Part shown: piece by piece, positions 1 through 6,413 of the stretch
Layout: the number at the start of each line of letters is the position of its first letter
Position numbering within the stretch: the stretch's first letter is position 1
Assembly: GCA_038256525.1 (NCBI GenBank)
Contig: JBBSKF010000006.1
Span: 1 to 54,023 of the forward strand
Source: SCTD01 sp038256525
Lineage (GTDB): Bacteria; Actinomycetota; Actinomycetes; Mycobacteriales; SCTD01
Direction: 5' to 3'
DNA: 54,023 bases
Program-made: the position numbers and the translations under genes
The notes under the pieces: generated by a model
The model's input: the letters and a program-made list of their open reading frames with translations, nothing else
Told to the model about the DNA's origin: nothing
Database searches by the model: none

Positions 1-393
1 CCCGGTTCGGTGCTGGTGCTCGGCGACGAGGAGTTCCTCTACGCCGGTCAGCTGCTCGCGCAGGCGCTCGGGCCACAGGTCTGCACCAGCTCGACGACCC
101 GGTCCCCCGCGCTGGTCGTCGACGAGCCGGGTTACCCGCTGCGTACGGTCATCTCGTTCGGCGCCACCGACGACGCCGGCCGCGCGGCCTTCGCCTACAA
201 CGTCCTGCCCAGCGCCGCCGCCGACCGAGGTCCGGCCCCGGGGTTCGACCACATCGTCCAGCTGCTCGACCGCCCGGTGCCGCCGCACGCCGAGACCGGG
301 CTGCTGCGGCAGCTCGCCGGCGCGGCGGGGACGAGCGTGCAGGTCGTCGTGGTGCGGTCGGGCACCGACGCTGCCGTGCGGCGTACGGCATGA
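1..393 (+). CDS. Phosphoribosyltransferase with C-terminal TRSP domain (5' truncated by window edge)
   Basis: The reading frame is open from base 1, so the start and most of the PRTase domain lie outside the window. The remaining ~130 codons carry the block CTSSTTRSP, which gives the TRSP domain (found C-terminal to PRTase_2) its name, preceded by an LVLGDEEFLYAG segment typical of that domain. In Ter-linked biosynthetic loci this enzyme is thought to attach or remove a base or ribose-phosphate group while making an unidentified nucleoside-like metabolite; that function is a published comparative-genomic prediction, not a demonstrated reaction. The stop overlaps the start of the next gene as ATGA, so translation is coupled to the StiP-type gene. 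Family call is firm; substrate unknown. Confidence 0.85.
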   Translation, partial: PGSVLVLGDEEFLYAGQLLAQALGPQVCTSSTTRSPALVVDEPGYPLRTVISFGATDDAGRAAFAYNVLPSAAADRGPAPGFDHIVQLLDRPVPPHAETGLLRQLAGAAGTSVQVVVVRSGTDAAVRRTA

Positions 394-1496
394 CGCTCCA
401 GCGTCCGCTCGTGGTCAGCAGCTACGCGCCCGAGGAGGTGAGCTTCCTGCTCACCGACCTGTCTGACGTGGCGCTCGAGCTGGATGTCGCCGAGCGCGAG
501 CGGGCGGTGCAGGCGGGCCGGAACTACGCCGAGATGCTGCCGGTCGAGTTTGCCCCCGGGCCGCGCTATCTCGAGCTGTTCGAGGCCGGGCTGCGCGACA
601 GCGCAGCGATGCTGGCCGAGCACGTCGGGGTCGTCACCGAGATGGTGCTGGCCGCCCGCGGCCCCGATGCGGTGCTCGTGTCGCTGGCCCGGGCCGGAAC
701 ACCGGTCGGCATCCTCATGCGCCGGTGGGCGCAGCACGCCCACGGGCTCGAGCTGCCGCACTACAGCCTGTCGATCGTACGAGGCGTGGGCATCGACACG
801 GCCGCCCTCGACCACGTCGCCGGGCGCCACGACCCGGCGGCGGTGGTGTTCGTCGACGGCTGGACCGGCAAGGGCGCCATCGTGCAGGAGCTTGCGCAGG
901 CGCTGGCCGAGCACCCCGGCGCGGCGTTCCCGACCGAGCTGGCTGTGATCGCCGACCCGGGCGCCTGCGCGTCCTACTTCGGCACGCGGGAGGACGTGCT
1001 GATCCCGTCGGCGTGCCTGAATTCGACTGTCTGCGGGCTGGTGTCGCGCACCGTGTACAGCCCGGAGCTGATCCCGGCCGGGACCTTCCACGGCGCGAAG
1101 GTCTACCACGAGCTCGCCGGCCAGGATCGCAGTGCCGACTTCCTGGACGCCGTCAGCGCGCACTTCCCGGCGGTGTCGGCGGCCGTCGCCGCCCGCTGGC
1201 CGGACGCCTACGCGGCGGACCGGACCGTGACGTTCCGGGGGCTCGAGGAGGTGTCCCGTATCCAGGCGGAGTTCGGCCTCCCGACCTGGCACCTGGTGAA
1301 GCCGGGTGTGGGTGAGACGACCCGGGTCCTGCTGCGCCGGATCCCGTGGCAGGTCCTGGTCCACCCGGAGCGGCGAGCCGGCCTGGAGCACGTGCTGGAT
1401 CTCGCCGCGCAGCGGGGCGTCCCCGTCGTCGACTACGAGGCGATGTCCTACAGCTGCGTCGGGCTGATCCGGCCGCTGGAGGTGGCCGACGCATGA
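390..1496 (+). CDS. StiP-family protein with C-terminal PELOTA RNA-binding domain
   Basis: 368 residues. The N-terminal ~280 residues match the family annotated as cysteine protease StiP (a PRTase-like fold; the protease label is weakly founded). The C-terminal part, from about residue 297, has the HLVKPGVGETTRVLLRR signature of the PELOTA-type RNA-binding domain and ends in the typical YSCVGLIRP block. ATG 390 overlaps the upstream TGA, and its own stop overlaps the HAD gene start (ATGA again), so three genes form one translationally coupled unit. The trio is the usual companion of TerD genes and is predicted to make or modify a nucleoside-like compound. Exact reaction unknown. Confidence 0.85.
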   Translation: MTLQRPLVVSSYAPEEVSFLLTDLSDVALELDVAERERAVQAGRNYAEMLPVEFAPGPRYLELFEAGLRDSAAMLAEHVGVVTEMVLAARGPDAVLVSLARAGTPVGILMRRWAQHAHGLELPHYSLSIVRGVGIDTAALDHVAGRHDPAAVVFVDGWTGKGAIVQELAQALAEHPGAAFPTELAVIADPGACASYFGTREDVLIPSACLNSTVCGLVSRTVYSPELIPAGTFHGAKVYHELAGQDRSADFLDAVSAHFPAVSAAVAARWPDAYAADRTVTFRGLEEVSRIQAEFGLPTWHLVKPGVGETTRVLLRRIPWQVLVHPERRAGLEHVLDLAAQRGVPVVDYEAMSYSCVGLIRPLEVADA

Positions 1497-2326
1497 CCTA
1501 CCTGATCGCGAGCGACCTGGACCAGACCCTCATCTACTCCCCGGGCGCAGCGGCCCGGGGGCCGGAGCGGGAGTCGCGGGTCGTCGAGATCCTCGACGGG
1601 AAGGTGATCAGCCTGCTGTCCCGCGATACCGAGCGTGGGCTGCTGAAGATGGCGGAGCGCGCCGTCTTCGTCCCGACGACCACACGCACCCGCGCGCAGT
1701 ACGAGCGGATCGACCTGCCGACCCGGTCGCGCTTCGCGATCGTCGCGAGCGGCGCCGGCATCCTCATCGACGGGGAGCCCGACCTCGGGTGGGCGGCATC
1801 CGTCGTCGCCCGGCTCGCCGGTTCGTCGTCGCCGGTCGCAGCCCTGCGCGAGGTGTTCGACGGCTACCGCGACCGGGAGTGGCTGCTGCGGGTGCGCGAC
1901 GCCGACGACGTCTTCCTCGTTGCGGCGGTCGACGCCGACCTGCTGCACACCGACGAGCTGGCCGGCGTGACCATCGCCTGCGACAGCCACGGCTGGCGGG
2001 CGCACCACCAAGGACGAAAGCTCTACGTCCTGCCCAACGGGCTCGACAAGGCCGCCGCCGTGGCCCATGTGGTGGAGCGTATCGAGGGCGAGACTGGCTG
2101 TGCTGCAAGCGTTCTCGCTGCGGGGGACACCCTGCTGGACTGGCCGATGCTGTGTGCGGCCGAGCGGGCCTGGATGCCCCTGGGCAGCGAGCTCGACCGC
2201 CTCGGCAGTGCGGCGCCGCACGTCACGACCACCCGTGAGGCCGGTCTCGCGGCCGGCGACGAGATCGTCGAAGCCTGGCTCGAACACATCGCGAGCCCCC
2301 CTCTGGCTGATCCACGCGGACGTTGA
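1493..2326 (+). CDS. HAD-superfamily phosphatase of the Ter-linked biosynthetic operon
   Basis: 277 residues. HAD motif I is SDLDQTLIYS (nucleophile Asp8, acid/base Asp10), and motif IV is the AAGDTLLDWPML block near residue 212, so the active site looks intact. Start ATG 1493 overlaps the StiP stop by 4 bases. It probably dephosphorylates the intermediate made by the PRTase/StiP genes (inference from context). Oddity: the last codons and the stop lie inside the left arm of the inverted repeat at 2308..2370, so the tail of about six residues (ADPRGR) is repeat-encoded and the ancestral C-terminus may have been replaced. Confidence 0.85.
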   Translation: MTYLIASDLDQTLIYSPGAAARGPERESRVVEILDGKVISLLSRDTERGLLKMAERAVFVPTTTRTRAQYERIDLPTRSRFAIVASGAGILIDGEPDLGWAASVVARLAGSSSPVAALREVFDGYRDREWLLRVRDADDVFLVAAVDADLLHTDELAGVTIACDSHGWRAHHQGRKLYVLPNGLDKAAAVAHVVERIEGETGCAASVLAAGDTLLDWPMLCAAERAWMPLGSELDRLGSAAPHVTTTREAGLAAGDEIVEAWLEHIASPPLADPRGR

Positions 2327-2370
2327 GGTGTTCTGCCGGCTCCGTTCCACTTCAAAGTCCGCGTGGATCA
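2308..2370. repeat. Long intergenic inverted repeat overlapping the HAD stop codon
   Basis: Arms 2308..2330 and 2348..2370 pair over 23 bp with two mismatches (core TGATCCACGCGGAC / GTCCGCGTGGATCA) around a 17-nt loop. It lies between convergent genes and could fold as a bidirectional terminator, but there is no T-run. The size and the well-preserved arms suggest a dispersed palindromic element rather than a simple terminator. No second copy is seen in this window. Confidence 0.8.
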
Positions 2371-2373
2371 CCC

Positions 2374-2419
2374 GGGGGCCGGGCCGGGGGGCCGGGGGGC
2401 CGGGGGGACGTGGGGGGGC
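2374..2419. repeat. G-tract cluster, G-quadruplex candidate
   Basis: The plus strand carries at least five runs of four to seven G separated by one to four bases, built from near-tandem copies of CCGGGGGG. It sits between the inverted repeat and the stop of the leftward HpcH/CitE-like gene. The runs satisfy the usual four-tract quadruplex pattern. No gene fits here. Confidence 0.6.
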
Positions 2420-2421
2420 GG

Positions 2422-3591
2422 TCAGGCGACGGTAACGCTCGGTGACAGGGCGGTCAGCACGTCGACGACCCCATGACCGGCGCGAGACACCCCGAAGACC
2501 TCGGCCCGGCGCAGCGTTGCCCGGGACCACTCCCGGTGCGGCCCGGCCTCGTTCATCTTGTTGCGGTACGACGAGCTGCTGGCGCCGCCCCCGACCGCGT
2601 TGCGGATGGCCAGCGCGTCGTCGTACTCCTCGTGCGAGACGACCAGCAGCGCGTGTACGGGCGCGACGTGAGCCGGGTGGATGACGGTCTTGCCGAGCAG
2701 CCCGTTGGCCTTGTCCAGCACCACCTCGCGCAGCAGTTCGTCGTAGTCGGCGTGGATGAGCCGCTGCCGTAGCGCCTCGTCCTCGGCGAACGGAGTGCTG
2801 CGGAGCCGGGGCTTGAACAGGCGCTCCGTCGCGGCGAAGTGCTCCCAGACCGCTCCGGTCAGCACGAAGCCGCTGCCGTCGGCGCGCCCCAGGACGTTCA
2901 CGATGTCGGTGATCACGTCCCGGATGACCCCGACGTCGTACAGGCTGACGTCGCGCTGCCGACGCAGGGCGTAGAGGCCGGACAGGTCCGCGGCGCCCAG
3001 CCGCAGCGCCAGCACCCGGTCCCGGTTCTCGTTCAGCAGGTCGCTGATGCCGGTCAGGCAGGCCGTCCGTGTCTCCCGGTACATGATGTCCGGCGACTCC
3101 AGGACCGGCATGGCGAGCAGCGGTCGACCGGAGACCTGCTCGGCCTTGGCGAGGTGGTCGAAGAACACCCGGCCCCGTTCGGCGGTGAACTTCGGCAGCA
3201 CGAAGCCGGTCAGGCGCTCGGCCGCCGAACCGAGCTGTTCGGCGAGCTCGCTGATCTGCTCGGCGGTGCGGACCCGGATGAACAGCAGAGGGGCATCCGC
3301 CCGCGTGCTGCGGTCGGCGAGCCGGCGCACGTGTTGTACGACGTTCGCCTCGGCTGCGGCGAGGTCCCCGTCGGCGATGGAGTCCTCGAGGCACAGCACC
3401 ACGGACATGACCCCGGCGGCACTGCGTCGCTCGACGTCCCGGCACAGCTCGGGCCGCATCCCGGGCATGTAGAGGGTGGCGCCGAGGGCGACCGCGAGCG
3501 TGTGCCGTTCGCTGTCAGCAGTGAAGCTCGCGGGGCGTCGATCGAACAGTGCGCGGATGACCGACTCCGGCAGGAAGTCGAAGTGGCGCAT
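2422..3591 (-). CDS. HpcH/HpaI aldolase / citrate lyase beta-like protein of the Ter locus
   Basis: 389 residues. Family signs: LCLEDSIADGD near residues 67-76 (Glu69 is the usual metal ligand of CitE-type lyases) and a late GKTVIHPAHVAPVHALL block, the standard HpcH ending. Members of this subgroup accompany TerD, StiP and PRTase genes and are predicted to split or condense a carbon-carbon bond in the Ter-linked metabolite pathway. The gene follows the TerA-like gene by 24 bp on the same strand. ATG 3591 has no clear Shine-Dalgarno sequence; the upstream ATG at 3610 runs into a stop after three codons. Family good, substrate unknown. Confidence 0.85.
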   Translation of the reverse strand: MRHFDFLPESVIRALFDRRPASFTADSERHTLAVALGATLYMPGMRPELCRDVERRSAAGVMSVVLCLEDSIADGDLAAAEANVVQHVRRLADRSTRADAPLLFIRVRTAEQISELAEQLGSAAERLTGFVLPKFTAERGRVFFDHLAKAEQVSGRPLLAMPVLESPDIMYRETRTACLTGISDLLNENRDRVLALRLGAADLSGLYALRRQRDVSLYDVGVIRDVITDIVNVLGRADGSGFVLTGAVWEHFAATERLFKPRLRSTPFAEDEALRQRLIHADYDELLREVVLDKANGLLGKTVIHPAHVAPVHALLVVSHEEYDDALAIRNAVGGGASSSSYRNKMNEAGPHREWSRATLRRAEVFGVSRAGHGVVDVLTALSPSVTVA

Positions 3592-3615
3592 CCCGGGGTC
3601 AGCTGTCCATGGGGG

Positions 3616-4326
3616 CTACTTGCGCCCGGGGGTCCAGTCCATGCCCCAGCCGTAGGCCCGGTCGAGGGCGTCCTGTGCGCCATCGATGTAGCGCACCTCC
3701 CGCCGCACCGTGAGCTCGCCGCCGCTGTTGTCGATGAGGGCGATGGCGCACATGCGCGACTTGCCGGCGGTCTCGTCGAGGCGCACCTCGATCGGTGCAC
3801 CCGAGGCGGGGGTCAGCGTCACGACGCCGGCCGCCTGATCGAAGGCCGAGGCGCCCTCGTAGATGCAGGCGAACACCAGGATCCGGCGCAGGTCCTTGGC
3901 GTGGGCGAGGTTGACGAACAGGTTCTCGCCGCCGGTGTTCGTTCCGGACCGGTCGTCACCGTCGAGGAAGATGTACGGCGGGTTGTCCAGCGAGCCGAAC
4001 TGGTTGCCCAGCGCCTGGATGACGCCCTTGCGGCCGTCGGCGAGCTCGAACAGGCAGCCCAGGTCGAGGTCGATGGCGGAGCTCTGCGCGGCTGCGGCGA
4101 TGCGCTTGAGGAAGCCCTTGGGCTGTTCGGCCCCGGCCGGGCGGACATTCCAGTTCAGGTTGACGTGCAGCTTGCCGCCGGCTCCCCCGGACTTGGTGAG
4201 CGACACGCTGGGGCTGGACTTGGTCAGCGTCACCTTCGACAGTGACACCGGCGATCCGGGCTGGGACGGCGGCGGGGACGGCTGGTCGCCGCCACCAGAG
4301 CTGCGCTTGGAGTAGTCGATGGCCAT
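3616..4326 (-). CDS. TerA-like TerD-superfamily protein
   Basis: 236 residues. A proline-rich N-terminal segment holds short SLSK/SLTK repeats like the TerD N-terminus, followed by one TerD-superfamily beta-sandwich: HVNLNW, then IDLDLGCLF, then FLDGDDRSG. The acidic clusters are of the kind that bind calcium in TerD proteins. It probably works with TerD in a calcium-dependent, membrane-associated stress complex (family knowledge). ATG 4326 is preceded by a good GGAGG ribosome site. A 17-bp hairpin lies between terD and this gene. Confidence 0.85.
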   Translation of the reverse strand: MAIDYSKRSSGGGDQPSPPPSQPGSPVSLSKVTLTKSSPSVSLTKSGGAGGKLHVNLNWNVRPAGAEQPKGFLKRIAAAAQSSAIDLDLGCLFELADGRKGVIQALGNQFGSLDNPPYIFLDGDDRSGTNTGGENLFVNLAHAKDLRRILVFACIYEGASAFDQAAGVVTLTPASGAPIEVRLDETAGKSRMCAIALIDNSGGELTVRREVRYIDGAQDALDRAYGWGMDWTPGRK

Positions 4327-4371
4327 GCTGTGCGTCCTCCGATGTCGTCGATGTCGTGCGGGGGGCAGCGG

Positions 4372-4409
4372 CGGGGGTGCCCGGTCCCGACCGGGACCGG
4401 GCACCCCCG
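4372..4409 (-). promoter_or_regulatory. Perfect 17-bp hairpin between terD and the terA-like gene
   Basis: Arms 4372..4388 and 4393..4409 pair perfectly around a 4-nt loop, 5 bases past the terD stop on the minus strand. No T-run follows, so a full intrinsic terminator is unlikely. It may stabilise the terD 3' end or attenuate transcription into the downstream genes, giving more TerD than TerA-like protein. Confidence 0.7.
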
Positions 4410-4414
4410 AGCGC

Positions 4415-4990
4415 TCAGACGTTGACGCCGAAGTCCTTGGCGATGCCGGCCAGGCCCGAGGCGTAGCCCTGTCCCACGGCGCGAAACTTCCACTCGGCGC
4501 CGTTGCGGTAGAGCTCGCCGAAGACCATCGCGGTCTCGGTGGAGGCATCCTCGGTGAGGTCGTAACGGGCGACCTCGGTGCCCCCGGACTGGTTGACGAT
4601 GCGGATGAAGGCGTTGCGCACCTGTCCAAAGCTCTGCGAGCGCTTCTCCGCCTCGTAGATCGAGACCGGGAAGACCACCTTGTCGACCTCGGCCGGCACG
4701 GTCGCGAGGTTGACCTTGATGGACTCGTCGTCGCCCTCCCCCTCACCGGTCAGGTTGTCACCGGTGTGCTCGACCGAGCCGTCGGGCGAGTTCTTGTTGT
4801 TGAAGAAGATGAAGTGGCTGTCCGACAGGACCTTTCCGTCGCTCTTGACCATGATCGCACTCGCGTCGAGGTCGAAGTCGGTTCCGCTGGTCGTGCGAGC
4901 GTCCCAGCCGAGGCCGACCAACACGGCCGTCATACCAGGGGCCTCTTTGCTGAGGGAGACGTTTCCGCCCTTGGACAGGCTGACAGTCAC
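4415..4990 (-). CDS. terD: TerD family calcium-binding stress protein
   Basis: 191 residues, the normal family length. It begins VTVSLSKGGNVSL, the hallmark TerD N-terminus, and contains FDLDASAIM, the FFNNKNSPDGSVEHTGDN calcium-site region and the closing KDFGVNV. TerD proteins bind calcium and take part in resistance to tellurite, oxidative and envelope stress; in Streptomyces they also affect differentiation. GTG 4990 is chosen because the conserved N-terminus begins there and a GAGGAA ribosome site lies just upstream. It heads the leftward Ter genes, 97 bp after the AIM24-like gene. Confidence 0.95.
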   Translation of the reverse strand: MTVSLSKGGNVSLSKEAPGMTAVLVGLGWDARTTSGTDFDLDASAIMVKSDGKVLSDSHFIFFNNKNSPDGSVEHTGDNLTGEGEGDDESIKVNLATVPAEVDKVVFPVSIYEAEKRSQSFGQVRNAFIRIVNQSGGTEVARYDLTEDASTETAMVFGELYRNGAEWKFRAVGQGYASGLAGIAKDFGVNV

Positions 4991-5087
4991 GGGTGGTTCC
5001 TCTCGTCGTCGTCTGACCGAACCGGACGGTCCGGCATACCGCGCTGACAGTAGCCCCGCCGGGCTAACGGGGGAATCCCTGGCTTCG

Positions 5088-5900
5088 TCAGGCCCCGCGA
5101 CCGCCGAACAGCCCGCCGAGAGCACCGAGCCCGGTGGCCCCGTTGTCCCCGTCACCGGTGCGGGCGAACTTCGCGAGCGCCCCGCCGAGCGCCTCCATGG
5201 TCATCGACTGCAGGATCACCCGTCCGTCGCCCCTCAGCGTCGCGAGGGACAGCCCCTCGCCACCGAACAGGGCCTGCATGGCGCCCTGCCGGTTGAGCCG
5301 GCCGACCCGCTCGATGCCGTACTGCACGGTCGACTCGAAGGCGACGATGCACCCCGTGTCGACCTTCAGCACGCCGCCGTAGTCGCTCGGGTTGATGTCG
5401 ATGAAGTTGCCCGCGCCGGCGATCAGCAGCGTGCCCTCGCCGGTGAACTTCTGCAGGACGAAGCCCTCTCCGCCGCTGAAGCCCTGGCGGACGCCGGCGA
5501 AGACCACCTCCATCCGGACACCCGCCTCGGCGGCGACGAAGGCGTCCCGCTCGGCCATCCAGGTCGTACGGCCGTCGAGCTCGAGCGTCCGCATCTCGCC
5601 GGGAAGCACCCCGGCGAAGGCGACGAGCCCGTCGCCACCACGCGTCGAGAAGTGCTGGAAGGCGAAGCTCTCGCCGGCCAGCATCCGCTTGCCGACGTCC
5701 ATGGCTCCCTGCAGCAAGGCGCCGAAGCCGCCCTTCGCAGGCTCCTGGCCCGTCGAGGGAGCCGACAGCTTGGTCTCCATCTGCACGTCACCGGAGCTGA
5801 ACAGGAACTTGCCCGCCTCGCAGTAGACGACCTGCCCAGGCGCCAGCGTGGTGACCGCCATCTGCATGGCGTTGCCGACCAGGTTCATGTCCAGGGTCAT
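5088..5900 (-). CDS. AIM24 / TIGR00266 family protein
   Basis: 270 residues. The glycine-rich beta-structure with repeated FxxxGxG-like strands (FVLQKFTGEGTLLIAGAG, LNRQGAMQALFGGEGL) identifies the AIM24/TIGR00266 family, of unknown biochemical role, often found next to TerD genes in actinobacteria. It lacks a signal peptide and membrane helix. The start is ATG 5900 because a strong GGAGGAGG ribosome site lies immediately before it; an in-frame ATG at 5933 is less likely. It is divergent from bldC. Confidence 0.85.
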   Translation of the reverse strand: MTLDMNLVGNAMQMAVTTLAPGQVVYCEAGKFLFSSGDVQMETKLSAPSTGQEPAKGGFGALLQGAMDVGKRMLAGESFAFQHFSTRGGDGLVAFAGVLPGEMRTLELDGRTTWMAERDAFVAAEAGVRMEVVFAGVRQGFSGGEGFVLQKFTGEGTLLIAGAGNFIDINPSDYGGVLKVDTGCIVAFESTVQYGIERVGRLNRQGAMQALFGGEGLSLATLRGDGRVILQSMTMEALGGALAKFARTGDGDNGATGLGALGGLFGGRGA

Positions 5901-5962
5901 GCCGTCCTCCTCCGGTCGGTCTGCGACACTCATCCTTGCGCTCGGACGCGCGGGGGACTAGT

Positions 5963-5991
5963 CCGGAAATAGCACCAACGGGCTATTCCGG
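5963..5991. repeat. Inverted repeat in the AIM24/bldC divergent region
   Basis: CCGGAAATAGC (5963..5973) pairs with GCTATTCCGG (5982..5991), with one unpaired base and an 8-nt spacer. It is AT-richer than its surroundings and lies about 70 bp upstream of bldC, a plausible operator position for either divergent gene. The binding protein is unknown; BldC itself normally reads direct repeats. Confidence 0.5.
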
Positions 5992-6022
5992 CATAACGGA
6001 ACATCGCGCATCATCAACTCAT

Positions 6023-6038
6023 GCGGGCAACTGCCCGC
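6023..6038 (+). promoter_or_regulatory. Short perfect dyad in the bldC leader
   Basis: GCGGGCA and TGCCCGC (7 bp each) surround a 2-nt gap, just upstream of the AGAGGAT ribosome site of bldC. In DNA it could be an operator. The loop is too tight for a stable RNA hairpin unless the inner pair opens. Confidence 0.4.
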
Positions 6039-6057
6039 CTCGAGAAGAGGATCAGCC

Positions 6058-6267
6058 ATGAGCACCCGAACCACTGACGCCGAAGCCCTGCTCACGCCGG
6101 CGGAGGTCGCCACCATGTTCCGCGTCGACCCCAAGACCGTGACCCGCTGGGCGAAGTCCGGCAAGCTCACGTCGATCCGCACGCTCGGTGGCCACCGCCG
6201 CTACCGCGAGGCGGAGGTCCGTTCGCTGCTTGCCGGCATCCCGGCTCCGCGCCCGCAGCAGCCCTGA
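6058..6267 (+). CDS. bldC: BldC developmental transcription regulator
   Basis: 69 residues, essentially the full length of Streptomyces BldC and nearly identical across the helix-turn-helix: LLTPAEVATMFRVDPKTVTRW and TLGGHRRYREAEVR. BldC is a MerR-like winged HTH protein without an effector domain; it polymerises on direct repeats in DNA and delays the switch from vegetative growth to sporulation in Streptomyces. It is also kept in non-sporulating actinobacteria. The AGAGGAT ribosome site supports ATG 6058. It stands alone, divergent from the AIM24-like gene and followed by an inverted repeat. Confidence 0.95.
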   Translation: MSTRTTDAEALLTPAEVATMFRVDPKTVTRWAKSGKLTSIRTLGGHRRYREAEVRSLLAGIPAPRPQQP

Positions 6268-6307
6268 TCCGCTCCGCACCCCCGCACCCCCGCAACCCGC
6301 TCGTGTC

Positions 6308-6370
6308 GCCGATCATGGAGTTGTAGCTCGCCGCTCACGCTCAGCCCCTGGCACGAACTCCATGATCGGC
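6308..6370. repeat. Inverted repeat downstream of bldC
   Basis: The arm GCCGATCATGGAGTTGT (6308..6324) pairs with the arm at 6353..6370 (ACGAACTCCATGATCGGC) with a single bulge, around a 28-nt loop. It may end bldC transcription. The CGATCATGGAGTTG core resembles dispersed palindromes I associate with Frankia and Geodermatophilaceae genomes (from memory). Confidence 0.75.
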
Positions 6371-6401
6371 GGGGCTCGCGGCTTGCTGGGATGATCGACG
6401 C

Positions 6402-6407
6402 TAGGGT
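6402..6407 (+). promoter_or_regulatory. -10 element for leaderless start of the reductase operon
   Basis: TAGGGT ends 6 nt before ATG 6414, and no Shine-Dalgarno sequence is present. This is the spacing expected when transcription starts at the A of the start codon. Confidence 0.5.
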
Positions 6408-6413
6408 CTGGCC

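Noticed and set aside
10..393. Complete small gene starting at base 10
   Set aside because: The frame is open to base 1 and the visible part is only the C-terminal TRSP region, so it is the end of a gene cut by the window.
1346..1492. Longer start for the HAD gene
   Set aside because: The added residues overlap the StiP-type gene in another frame and are Arg/Pro/Gly-rich; motif I sits correctly after ATG 1493, which has the ATGA overlap.
4324..4746. Longer start for the TerA-like gene at 4746
   Set aside because: The extra 140 codons are antisense-frame sequence over terD, and a good GGAGG ribosome site precedes ATG 4326.
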